Shown here piece after piece: positions 31,479-40,028 of a stretch of DNA of 40,028 nucleotides. This DNA comes from Algibacter amylolyticus. GTDB lineage: Bacteria; Bacteroidota; Bacteroidia; Flavobacteriales; Flavobacteriaceae. The stretch spans positions 294,997 through 335,024 of the forward strand of contig NZ_JACHGE010000003.1 of the NCBI RefSeq assembly GCF_014202225.1, given 5' to 3'. The position numbers and the translations under genes were made by a program. The notes beneath the pieces are model-generated. The model ran no database searches. It saw only the letters and a list, made by a program, of their open reading frames with translations, and had not been told where the DNA came from. The first letter of the stretch is position 1; every line of letters begins with the position of its first letter.

Positions 31479-33167
31479 ATGAAACAAATAAACTATATAG
31501 GCTTACTGATAATTTTATTTTGTTTCACTTATTGTAAAAATAGCACACCTGAAAATATACAATCGGATGAGGATTTTATAGCATTTTTAAATGATGAAAC
31601 CCTCATAAAATCTATTAAAAGAATAGATAGTATAGCAAAATTAAACACTTACTCCAATCATAAAACTGGACTTCTATATTTTGAAAAAGGCCAAATTTTA
31701 GGACATTTAGAAAAAGATATTGAAGCCATAGCAAGCTTTAAGAAAGCTTTAGTTGCTTTTGAAAAAGAGAGTAATAAAAAATATATAGCAAAAACCAATA
31801 TGCTTTTGGGCGACTCTGAAGCTTTTCTATCCAATAACGAAAAAGCATTGCAGCATATAGAAAAGGCTTTAAGTATTTTTAAAGACATTGAAGATAAAAA
31901 AGGCGAAGCAAAAGCACTTAATTCTTTAGGGCACATAGCGTTTCAATATGAAAATTATAAAAAATCCATTGCTTACGTTAAAAAGGCCGCAGAAATTCAG
32001 CTACAAATAGATGAAAAAGAAGAACTCTCTGCGTCGTATAATAACATTGGCTATATTCTAGAGCAATCCGGCGATTTAATTAATGCTTCGGAATACTACC
32101 AAAAGGCCATTGATTTAAATAAAAACATTAACAGATTAAACTCTAGTCCGCTGCGTAATTTAGGTTATGTTTTTTTTATGCAAAACCAATTCAAAAAATG
32201 TGACTCTTTATACTTAAAAGCTTTAAAAATTGAAGAGGAAGCCGGACGGTTATCCATACAAAAAGAAATTTACGGTGTGCTTCTAGAAAGCGCTATTAAG
32301 AACAAAAGTTTTGACGCAGCAACACTATATATCACTAAAAGAGATTCTATAAATGAACGCCTTGTAACATCCGAAAACAAAGAGAAAATAAAGCTAATCG
32401 AGGACCAATACAACCTAATAACCAAAGAGAAAGAATTAATACAGGCTAAAAAAAACAACACTAAAAATAAATTGATTTTCACTATTTTGGCTGGTACCCT
32501 ACTGTTTTTAGGTCTTTTTTTAATACAAAAGCACAGAAATTCTAAATTAAAACTCGAGCAAGAAAAATTAGTGTTAGAGCAAAAGGTTTTGCGTACACAA
32601 ATGAATCCGCATTTTATATTTAATGCTTTAACCGCTATCCAAAAAACCATTTTTGATAACGACCCAATAAAATCAACATCCTATTTATCAAGATTTGCAA
32701 AATTAATTAGACAGAACTTTGAGTTTGTAAATAAAAAAGAAATTCTTTTATCTGAAGATTTAGATGCTTTAAAAAATTATATTGAAACGCAACAATTAAG
32801 GTTCTCTAATAAATTTGATTACGCTATTAATATACACGACGGCATAGACCCAACCTTCGTGAAAATACCACCTATGTTATTACAGCCTTTTGTAGAGAAT
32901 GCTATTGAACATGGTTTAAAGCCCAAAACAGAAAAAGGAACACTTGAAATTAATATTACCAATAATAGCAATGTGTTCTGCTTTAAAATTATTGATGATG
33001 GTATTGGTATAAATAACCAGGAAAGTAAAACAAATAGAGAGCATGCCATCGACATTTTTAAAAAACGATTATCATTACGTAAATTGGGCGAAGAAAAACA
33101 ATTTTCTATGACTTCAAATAAAGTTAAAACAGGAACCATTGTAACCTTTTATTTAAACTTATCTTAA
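31479..33167 (+). CDS. TPR-containing LytS-type sensor histidine kinase
   Basis: A 562-residue protein: N-terminal signal or lipoprotein-like segment (residues 5-19), about five tetratricopeptide repeats (60-290), a coiled segment, one membrane helix (331-349), then the His_kinase domain QMNPHFIFNAL (His378) and an HATPase with N-box VENAIEHGL (Asn473). This is the common Bacteroidota sensor with extracytoplasmic TPRs. It overlaps the LytTR regulator gene by one base (TAATG). Its signal is unknown; the MORN-repeat gene 120 bp downstream is a possible target. Confidence 0.92.
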   Translation: MKQINYIGLLIILFCFTYCKNSTPENIQSDEDFIAFLNDETLIKSIKRIDSIAKLNTYSNHKTGLLYFEKGQILGHLEKDIEAIASFKKALVAFEKESNKKYIAKTNMLLGDSEAFLSNNEKALQHIEKALSIFKDIEDKKGEAKALNSLGHIAFQYENYKKSIAYVKKAAEIQLQIDEKEELSASYNNIGYILEQSGDLINASEYYQKAIDLNKNINRLNSSPLRNLGYVFFMQNQFKKCDSLYLKALKIEEEAGRLSIQKEIYGVLLESAIKNKSFDAATLYITKRDSINERLVTSENKEKIKLIEDQYNLITKEKELIQAKKNNTKNKLIFTILAGTLLFLGLFLIQKHRNSKLKLEQEKLVLEQKVLRTQMNPHFIFNALTAIQKTIFDNDPIKSTSYLSRFAKLIRQNFEFVNKKEILLSEDLDALKNYIETQQLRFSNKFDYAINIHDGIDPTFVKIPPMLLQPFVENAIEHGLKPKTEKGTLEINITNNSNVFCFKIIDDGIGINNQESKTNREHAIDIFKKRLSLRKLGEEKQFSMTSNKVKTGTIVTFYLNLS

Positions 33168-33889
33168 TGTTTAGAGTAGCCATTATAGATGATGAAAAAA
33201 ATGTTAGAATAGTTCTAAAAAAATTACTGAACATACTTTACACTAACTGCGAAATAGTTGCAGAAGCCGCTTCTATAAAAGATGCCAAAGCTATTTTACC
33301 GCAAGCAAAGCCAGACATTGTACTTTTAGATATCGAGCTTGAAGATGGCTCTGGTTTTTCTCTTTTAAAACAATTACCAAATCTTGATTTTAAACTTATT
33401 TTTATTACGGCATTTAATCAATATGCTATCAAAGCTTTTAAATTTAATGCATTAGATTATTTATTAAAACCAATTGATCCTTCCGAATTACAAAATGCGA
33501 TTGATAAGGCTCAAAAAAGTGTTTCTAACGAAAACGAATTAAGAAAATTAATTGCAGATATCGAAAACAAAAAGAACTCGCAAATTGTTATAAAAACAAC
33601 CAATAAAATCCACTACATTAATTTGGTAGATATTCTTTACTGTCAAGCTGAAGGTGCTTATGCCAAAATAATAACTAAAACAGAAACTATTCTAGCATCA
33701 AAAAACTTGAAATATTTTCAGGATTTACTTGAAGATGAAGGCTTTATCAGAACGCATCAATCCTATATGGTGAATAAAAAGTTAGTTACAGCCATTAAAA
33801 ATGACACTATAATTTTAAGCAATGCTTTGGCTATTCCTATTTCTTCTCGTAAAATGGCCGAAATAAAAGCTTTATTGGCCGAAGATTAA
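33167..33889 (+). CDS. LytTR-family response regulator
   Basis: A 240-residue protein: receiver domain with Asp8-Asp9, phospho-acceptor Asp55 (VLLDIEL), FITAF and LLKPID lysine, then a LytTR DNA-binding domain (about 140-238; KIHYINLVDILYCQAEGAYA, FIRTHQSYMVNKKLV). It is the cognate partner of the preceding kinase by translational overlap. Confidence 0.95.
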   Translation: MFRVAIIDDEKNVRIVLKKLLNILYTNCEIVAEAASIKDAKAILPQAKPDIVLLDIELEDGSGFSLLKQLPNLDFKLIFITAFNQYAIKAFKFNALDYLLKPIDPSELQNAIDKAQKSVSNENELRKLIADIENKKNSQIVIKTTNKIHYINLVDILYCQAEGAYAKIITKTETILASKNLKYFQDLLEDEGFIRTHQSYMVNKKLVTAIKNDTIILSNALAIPISSRKMAEIKALLAED

Positions 33890-34010
33890 TACTAAACACG
33901 AATATAAAGCGCTCTTATTCGCTTATAAAACACTTTTAGTTACCTATTAAAACAGTCATTATATTCGAATACAAACGGGGCTTAATTTCCTTTTTATTTA
34001 AATATTATTG

Positions 34011-37000
34011 ATGAAAAATTTAACTCTACTCCTTGCACTTTTCATTGCAACAACTATTTACGCTCAAAAAGACACCTTATATTTTAATTCTAATTGGGTA
34101 AAATCAACTAAAAAGGAAGCTAGTTTTTATAGGCTAATCCCCATAAAAAAAGTTGGAGATTTATTCGAAATAAAAGATTATTACACAAACGGAAACCTTC
34201 AAATGGAAGGTTATTATTCAAATTTAGAAGACAAAACCTTTCATGGTGAAGTAAAGTGGTATTACGAAAATGGCCAATTAAGGGAAGTTAGACATTACAA
34301 CAATAATGTATTAGTTGGCGAAGCGCTTTACTATTCAAAAAAAGGCTTTTTAAGAGCTCAAGGCATTTACAAAGACAACACATACTGGTCTGGTACTTTT
34401 TTAGATAATTGCTGCTATGTTGGTTACATACTGGAATATAAAGACGGTAAAAAAACGGGAAGACTTAGGTTTCATAACGACTCTAACCAAATGGCTGTTA
34501 AAGTATTGCTCGAAAATGATAGTTTAACTATAATTAATCATTTTAATCGTGAAGGTAAAAAAGTAGGAAGTCTAACATCCTTAAATTACTATCCAAAAGA
34601 AGGTCTTCAGGCAACATATTTCACAAATGGTGAGGACGATATTATAGGTTTTGAAAAGTATTTTCATTACAAAAACGGAAAAATGAATGGCGAAGAAGCT
34701 GTTTATAAAAAGGATGGTACACTCATAGCTAAAGGTATCAATAAGGATGATAATGCCTTTTCTGGTACTTTTTTCAAATCTAAAATATTAAAAACCTATG
34801 TTAATGGTAAACTAGAAGGCGATGAAATTGGGTATTCGTCAAAAATGTTACCCGTTGCTAAGGGCATCAATAAAGATGATAAACATTTGCAAGGACAATT
34901 CATTGAGCTATATCGCGATAGAATTGCCAGCTATACCGACGGAAAACTTGATGGCAAGCAAACAACCTATTTTTCCGATGAATATAAAAATGTAGCATCT
35001 TATTACACTATTTCAAATCATAAAATAGATGGTGAAAGCGTTCATTACACTAAAGAAGGAAAACAGTATGCAAAAGGGATTTATAAAAATAATTCTGAAT
35101 GGAATGGTACTTTTTTAAGTCAGGATAAAAGTACATTCTCATCCTATAAAAATGGTATAAAACATGGTCTTTTTATATTTTATGATTATAAAGGCAAAGA
35201 AATAGAAAGGCAAGAATATAAAGAAGGTCAACTTGAAGGTAGCGTTACTTCATCAGGCTTTTTTAAAGACCGAATTTGTGCATGCGAATACAAAAACAAT
35301 AAACCTTTTAAAGGCGAAGTATGTAAAGATTACTCTGTTGTTTTATATAATGATGGACACGTTGTTAAAAACGCGTCTTATTTATACGACGACCCTACCA
35401 AGGTAAAAAGCATAAGTTATTACGAAAATGAGAAAATAACTAAGCAATCTAAGTTTGTAGATAATAAGGAATACACACTAATTTTTAAAGATGATAGGCG
35501 TTATTCCGGTCAGGATTACAGCGAATATTCCGGCAGTATTACAAGCTTTAAAAATGGTATGGAACATGGTTCTTTTTACAATAAAGACTCATATTATAGC
35601 TTTTCAATTTCAGGCAATAAAAAGGAAGGGCATTTAGATGGTATTATAACTTTCGAGAATCTTAATACAAATATAATAACGACCTGCAGCTATAAAAAAG
35701 GCCTACCAATACAGGGCACAATTATAAAAGACAATAAAATTTCATCTTATAAAAAAGGCTTAAAACATGGCTTAGAAACTTCCTTTAGTGCAAGTAGCGG
35801 TTATAATAAAGCTTATGATAGTCTTAGTACAAATTATAAAAACGGAAAGTTAGATGGCCAAATACAATACTATAAAGAGCATAATTTAATAGCTGAAGGA
35901 ATTTATAAAAACAATAAGCCAGAAACCGGTATTTTTTACGACGATACAGAAGACACAAATTATTCTATCTTAGAATATAATAAAGGCCAACTTAAAAAAC
36001 AGGAATACTTTACACAAGAACTAAAACATACTAAAGACTATAAAAATGGTAAAATAAGCCAGGAATCATTTTATGGTAAAGGACAGTTAATTGCCAAAGG
36101 TACCTATGTAAATGGGCAACCACACGAAGGTGTTTTTTCAAAAATTGAAGAGGTACAAGAACATTATTACCCAGAAAGATTTACACTTACAAATTATGTA
36201 AATTCTAAGAAACACGGAGATGAAAAAATTTACAATTTCAAAAATAAAGTTATTGAACGTGTTAGTAATTACAAAAATAATAATCTAAAGAGTAAAATTG
36301 ATTTTATTGCTTTTAAACATAACGATAGCCTTTTGGGGTTTTATAAAAACGGAAAACCATTCTCTGGTAATTTCTTAAACGAAAGCAATAAAGCAGAAGA
36401 AACTGCATTCGATATTTTATCGCATTTTGAAAATGGACAGAAAACTAATTATCAATATTACGCCACTAAAGGCTCTCGTTTAGGAACACTTTTAGATAGT
36501 ATTAAATACGAAAATAACATGCCATTAAAAGGCCATCAATTACAAGAGCATGAAGGAATAACTTCTAAACATGTATTTGAAAATGGCATAAAAGTGAAAA
36601 CTGAAATTTATATTTTTGATATACAATCACCTACAAACCATAGTTTCATTTATACTAAAAACGGATTTATAGCATACAGGCTCTATAAAAATGAAAATGT
36701 AAAAAACAGCCAAGTCACGTTTATTGATGCTTCTAAAAAAGAAGGCGATGCTGTTTACTATTTTGATGAAAAAGAAATAGGTGCTTTTTCGTTTTCAGAA
36801 CATGGAATTTCAAAGGCGCATTTTTCTTATACAGATAGAAACGATACAAAAATCGAAATATATTGCGACACATTAAATATTGCAACTATTAAAATCGAAA
36901 CAGAAAAGGAATTAATTACCTACGAAGGTGTTTTAAACACACCCTTTAAAACAAAACCAATAGACTTTACAAATTGGCAGCGCATATTTTTTGACACAGA

Positions 37001-37205
37001 TGGTATAACAACCTTTTATCTTAGTGATAAAAAGACACCTGTAAGCACATGTGTTTACAAAGACGGTGAAGAATATAATGGTATAACAATTAGAATAAAT
37101 CAAGCAGGTACCTATAGCTGTAAAGTATTTAAAGAAGGCAAAAGGATTGAAAGAAAAAAAGAGTTAACCGAAAACCAATTATTAAAATTTTTAAAGCAAC
37201 AATAA
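34011..37205 (+). CDS. Large secreted MORN_2-repeat protein
   Basis: A 1064-residue protein with a signal peptide (cleavage near TIYAQ, residue 19). It consists almost wholly of degenerate MORN-type repeats of 20-25 residues: YYENGQLREVRHYNNNVLVGE, YKNGKMNGEE, YKNGIKHGLF, and others. The start is the ATG at 34011, not the TTG one codon upstream. Short bacterial relatives are often annotated as YwqK-like antitoxin repeats, but at this length a structural or surface role is likelier; that is inference. No transmembrane or sorting domain is visible. Confidence 0.85.
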   Translation: MKNLTLLLALFIATTIYAQKDTLYFNSNWVKSTKKEASFYRLIPIKKVGDLFEIKDYYTNGNLQMEGYYSNLEDKTFHGEVKWYYENGQLREVRHYNNNVLVGEALYYSKKGFLRAQGIYKDNTYWSGTFLDNCCYVGYILEYKDGKKTGRLRFHNDSNQMAVKVLLENDSLTIINHFNREGKKVGSLTSLNYYPKEGLQATYFTNGEDDIIGFEKYFHYKNGKMNGEEAVYKKDGTLIAKGINKDDNAFSGTFFKSKILKTYVNGKLEGDEIGYSSKMLPVAKGINKDDKHLQGQFIELYRDRIASYTDGKLDGKQTTYFSDEYKNVASYYTISNHKIDGESVHYTKEGKQYAKGIYKNNSEWNGTFLSQDKSTFSSYKNGIKHGLFIFYDYKGKEIERQEYKEGQLEGSVTSSGFFKDRICACEYKNNKPFKGEVCKDYSVVLYNDGHVVKNASYLYDDPTKVKSISYYENEKITKQSKFVDNKEYTLIFKDDRRYSGQDYSEYSGSITSFKNGMEHGSFYNKDSYYSFSISGNKKEGHLDGIITFENLNTNIITTCSYKKGLPIQGTIIKDNKISSYKKGLKHGLETSFSASSGYNKAYDSLSTNYKNGKLDGQIQYYKEHNLIAEGIYKNNKPETGIFYDDTEDTNYSILEYNKGQLKKQEYFTQELKHTKDYKNGKISQESFYGKGQLIAKGTYVNGQPHEGVFSKIEEVQEHYYPERFTLTNYVNSKKHGDEKIYNFKNKVIERVSNYKNNNLKSKIDFIAFKHNDSLLGFYKNGKPFSGNFLNESNKAEETAFDILSHFENGQKTNYQYYATKGSRLGTLLDSIKYENNMPLKGHQLQEHEGITSKHVFENGIKVKTEIYIFDIQSPTNHSFIYTKNGFIAYRLYKNENVKNSQVTFIDASKKEGDAVYYFDEKEIGAFSFSEHGISKAHFSYTDRNDTKIEIYCDTLNIATIKIETEKELITYEGVLNTPFKTKPIDFTNWQRIFFDTDGITTFYLSDKKTPVSTCVYKDGEEYNGITIRINQAGTYSCKVFKEGKRIERKKELTENQLLKFLKQQ

Positions 37206-37314
37206 GCGTAGCAATCACGAATATAAATTCCTTTTACGCGATTATAAATTAGCTTTTTGCTCCATGGGATAACTAGTCTATATTTATTTTAAAGTCCTTT
37301 TTGGTCACAATAGC

Positions 37315-37719
37315 ATGAACTTAATTTATTCTAAAAAAGAAAACCCTTATATATACATCGTATTAGCGATATTAGTATTTCTTGTTTTTATTGCTGGTAT
37401 CTACTATGCAAATTATTATTTATGGTACATTTTAGCTCCTGTAGTTTTTTTAATTATAAAAGGACTTAACGTTTTAAAAAAAGATGAAACTCCTGTAATT
37501 AAACTGGACAATGAAGGTCTTACCGTTTTAAAAGTGGATGAAGAAAATATTTTATACAAATACCACGAAATCACAGAGATTTATATGGACTCTCGCTATT
37601 TAAATGGCTTTATTAAAATTAAAAGCAATTCAAAAAAAATTCATTTAGATTCGGTGGCCATTCCTATATTAAAACAAAAAGAAATAACCGATTTGGTAAA
37701 CGATCGAATACTCAAATAA
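37315..37719 (+). CDS. Two-helix membrane protein with PH-like C-terminal domain
   Basis: A 134-residue protein: two hydrophobic helices (about 12-32 and 35-50) followed by a beta-rich domain (VIKLDNEGLTVLK, ENILYKYHEITEIYMDSRY, GFIKIKSNSKKIHLD). This layout is frequent in Flavobacteriia proteins resembling bacterial PH domains. Function unknown. The surface-protein gene starts 8 bp after its stop, so the two may share a transcript. Confidence 0.75.
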   Translation: MNLIYSKKENPYIYIVLAILVFLVFIAGIYYANYYLWYILAPVVFLIIKGLNVLKKDETPVIKLDNEGLTVLKVDEENILYKYHEITEIYMDSRYLNGFIKIKSNSKKIHLDSVAIPILKQKEITDLVNDRILK

Positions 37720-37727
37720 GTGTATAG

Positions 37728-40028
37728 ATGCTACATAAATCGCACATAAAACATCTTCTCTTTATTAGTATCCTCTTTATAAATGCAATAGCATTTTCAG
37801 AAATAACACCTTCAGAAAAAGTAAACCCTAGGTTAATCAATGCGCCTAATGTCTCTAATAGTTTAAATGTAGCTCCGCCCCCGTTAAGTACAGACGATTT
37901 TGTAACCACATGGAAAACAGATAATTTCGGCAATTCAAATGATAGCTCAATAAAAATTTCAACAATAGGAACAGGTTATAATTATAACGTGGATTGGAAT
38001 AATGATGGTGTTTTTGATGAATTTGGAATTACAGGTAATGTTACCCACGATTATGGTGTTGGAAATGAAGGCGTTAAAACCATAAGAATACAAGGTGATT
38101 TTCCTAGAATATTTTTTAATAATTCAAGTAATAGTGATAGACATAAAATACTATCTGTTGACCAATGGGGAAATCAACAATGGACTAGTATGAATAACGC
38201 GTTTAACGGTTGTTCTAATTTAAATGGTGGTACAACCCAAATCCCTCCTCCTGATTTATCTAAGGCAACAGATTTATCATTTATGTACATGCGGACTTTA
38301 ACATTCAATCAAGATATTGGAAATTGGGATACAAGTACCATTACTTCAATGGAACAAATGTTTAATAATTCACCAAAATTTAATCAAGATTTAAGTGCTT
38401 GGGATACCACTAAAGTAACTAATATGGAGGCTATGTTTACCTCGTGTTCAACTTTTAATCAAGACATAGGAAACTGGAATACGTCTAATGTGACTTCTAT
38501 GCGCTCTATGTTTACTTATACAGATTTCAATCAAGATATTAGCAATTGGGACACTAGTAAAGTTACCGACATGCGATTTATGTTTAGAGCATCACCTTTT
38601 AATCAAAACATAAGTAATTGGGACACAAGTGCCGTAACACAAATGAATTACATGTTTGAAAACAGCGTTTTCGATCAAAATATTGGTAATTGGAATATTA
38701 GTAGTTTACTAAACGCCGATTTAATGTTCGCTAACTCAAATCGCTTATCGGTTGCAAATTACGATGCTTTGTTAAAGGGGTGGCAAGCACAAACACATAA
38801 CTCAAATGTGACGTTAACCGTAAATGCAAATTTTTGTTTAGGAGAAAATGCTCGTAATGCTTTAATAGCCGATGGTTGGACTATTACAGATGCCGGTTTA
38901 TCTTGTGATTCTTATCAATATTCAATAAACTATATGTCCACTATAAACGGCGCTATAGTTGGAGATGGCACCACAAATACTGATTATTTTGGACCAAATA
39001 ATTGGGGAGGAACTTATGGAGATTGTTCTTCTGGAAATTGGAGATGGATACAAGCTTTATGCTCTGAATGTTCTGTTAATAATAAAGATATTTCAGTAAA
39101 ACCAAACAAAGCAAATGGTTCTACTTGGTATGCTGGAGGTGGTGCTTCAAGATACATGGTAATTGACTTATCTATGTCTAGAACTTTTAACGAATTAAGA
39201 GTTTTTCAAATGTTTAGCGATGGAAAAGTTACTAGTTTAAGAATGTATTCTCATTTAGAAACTGCTACAACACCTATTTATTCTGATGCTGGATGGCTAC
39301 CCATTTTTCCAGAATCTAGAATAGGTCCTGGAGTTCTTAACGGAGACACCGTAAGTATGCCTACAATTATAAATTTTCCATACACAACATCAAGGTTTTT
39401 ATTAATAGAAGCAAAAAACGATGGATCATTGGGTAATGCTCCCTATACCGAAATTAGAGAATTAAAACTTTTTGATAATAACAGTGCGACACCTGCACCT
39501 ATTAACACTGTAGAAACACCAATTTTTACGCAAGTAGATCCTATTTGTGAAGGCGGTAATTTAAACGCTTTACCTACAACGTCTAACAATGGAATTACCG
39601 GTAGTTGGCTACCAGCATTAAACACAACAGCAACAACCGAATATACTTTTACACCAAATAATGGACAATGTACAGAAATAGCATTAATGACTATTACCGT
39701 TAATTCTAAACCAACTCAACCAACAACTGAGTGTTGGGAAACTGCAACTTTCAATAGCACAACATGTACTTGGGATGTAACAGGAACACAACCAACTCAA
39801 CCCACAACAGAATGTTGGGAAACTACAACTTTTAATAACACTACCTGTAATTGGGACATATCAGGAACGCAACCTACTGAACCAACAACACAATGTTGGG
39901 AAACCGCAACTTTTAATAACACAACCTGTATTTGGGATGTAACAGGAACGCAACCTACTCAACCCTCAACTGCGTGTGGGGAAACTGCAACCTTTAACAA
40001 CACAACCTGTACTTGGGATGTAACAGTA
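37728..40028 (+). CDS. BspA-type (DUF285) surface protein, C-terminus beyond window
   Basis: Open from the ATG at 37728 to the window end (767 codons), so truncated by the window. Signal peptide (residues 8-25), a PKD-like DWNNDGVFDE segment, then seven or so BspA leucine-rich repeats with the pattern FNQDIGNWDTS.VT.M..MF (about 175-340). A discoidin/F5-8C-like domain follows (about 405-580, with W-x-G-G and YTEIRELKLF), then an Ig-like linker and 27-residue tandem repeats rich in Cys/Trp (ECWETATFN..TC.WDVTGTQPT). BspA repeats are adhesive modules; T9SS export is expected, but the sorting domain is not in view. Confidence 0.88.
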   Translation, partial: MLHKSHIKHLLFISILFINAIAFSEITPSEKVNPRLINAPNVSNSLNVAPPPLSTDDFVTTWKTDNFGNSNDSSIKISTIGTGYNYNVDWNNDGVFDEFGITGNVTHDYGVGNEGVKTIRIQGDFPRIFFNNSSNSDRHKILSVDQWGNQQWTSMNNAFNGCSNLNGGTTQIPPPDLSKATDLSFMYMRTLTFNQDIGNWDTSTITSMEQMFNNSPKFNQDLSAWDTTKVTNMEAMFTSCSTFNQDIGNWNTSNVTSMRSMFTYTDFNQDISNWDTSKVTDMRFMFRASPFNQNISNWDTSAVTQMNYMFENSVFDQNIGNWNISSLLNADLMFANSNRLSVANYDALLKGWQAQTHNSNVTLTVNANFCLGENARNALIADGWTITDAGLSCDSYQYSINYMSTINGAIVGDGTTNTDYFGPNNWGGTYGDCSSGNWRWIQALCSECSVNNKDISVKPNKANGSTWYAGGGASRYMVIDLSMSRTFNELRVFQMFSDGKVTSLRMYSHLETATTPIYSDAGWLPIFPESRIGPGVLNGDTVSMPTIINFPYTTSRFLLIEAKNDGSLGNAPYTEIRELKLFDNNSATPAPINTVETPIFTQVDPICEGGNLNALPTTSNNGITGSWLPALNTTATTEYTFTPNNGQCTEIALMTITVNSKPTQPTTECWETATFNSTTCTWDVTGTQPTQPTTECWETTTFNNTTCNWDISGTQPTEPTTQCWETATFNNTTCIWDVTGTQPTQPSTACGETATFNNTTCTWDVTV
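39711..40028 (+). repeat. 81-bp tandem repeats (27 codons), at least four copies
   Basis: Unit starts at 39711, 39792, 39873 and 39954, exactly 81 bp apart; the last is cut by the window edge. Each encodes QPT.PTT.CWETATFN.TTC.WD..GT with two cysteines (four across neighbouring pairs), so disulphide-stabilised modules are likely. Confidence 0.92.

Noticed and set aside
33896-37262. Similar sequences after two stop codons (33896-33942 and 37214-37262, both with CACGAATATAAA)
   Set aside because: Beyond a 12-base match the similarity is loose and AT-driven; too weak to call a repeat family.

Overview
The window looks like a chromosomal segment of a marine-type Flavobacteriaceae bacterium (Bacteroidota). 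This rests on the low G+C content, on TAnnTTTG-type -10 boxes without Shine-Dalgarno sites, and on lineage-typical proteins: SprB-repeat and BspA-type surface proteins, a LytS/LytTR pair with TPRs, a MORN_2-repeat secreted protein and many tiny intergenic repeats. No tRNA, rRNA, CRISPR array, integrase or transposase gene was seen.

Layout. 1-3256 (minus): a secreted tail-collar protein and a very large SprB-repeat surface protein that runs off the left edge. 3639-5882 (minus): three membrane proteins (MscS channel, DUF3817, VTT/DedA-like). 6146-11605 (plus): a small protein and a 1675-residue DUF4132 protein. 11661-20666: an accessory block of two tandem cargo operons. 20872-24803 (minus): an atypical SDR, a DUF6642-like protein without its catalytic dyad, and a Kef-type K+/H+ antiporter with its flavodoxin-like ancillary subunit. 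24883-29895 (minus): oxidoreductase and secreted-enzyme genes (SDR, 2OG-Fe(II) oxygenase, MRJP/yellow-like protein, cupin, quinone-oxidoreductase-like MDR), with a divergent HxlR regulator at 30148-30498. 30635-33889 (plus): a patatin-like lipase and a LytS/LytTR two-component pair. 34011-37205 (plus): a MORN-repeat protein. 37315-40028 (plus): a small membrane protein followed by a BspA-type surface protein that runs off the right edge.

The accessory block is the most interesting part. Operon 1 (minus, 16838 to 12390) encodes, in order, a complete C5 DNA methyltransferase, a GHKL ATPase fused through a coiled coil to a histidine kinase, a receiver-domain protein, and a small caspase-like protease. 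Two of its three junctions are TAATG overlaps and the third is a 5-bp gap. I infer a phosphorelay-controlled, protease-executed defence system. Operon 2 (minus, 20312 to 18130) encodes a dGTPase-type HD hydrolase translationally coupled to a poly(A)-polymerase/CCA-type nucleotidyltransferase. Both operons share the same upstream flank and the same downstream flank, and three long imperfect palindromes with common termini (11661-11755, 17103-17287, 20611-20666) mark the joints. The block therefore behaves like an array of interchangeable cargo units between the DUF4132 gene and the SDR gene. The palindromes recall integron attC sites in general form, but no integrase is visible. A short intergenic element present once in each downstream flank shows covarying base pairs consistent with a pseudoknot.

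Elsewhere, the HxlR/oxidoreductase divergent promoter carries two operators of the form ACTATA-N5-TATAGT. Domain names are from motif recognition by eye; no database search was run.
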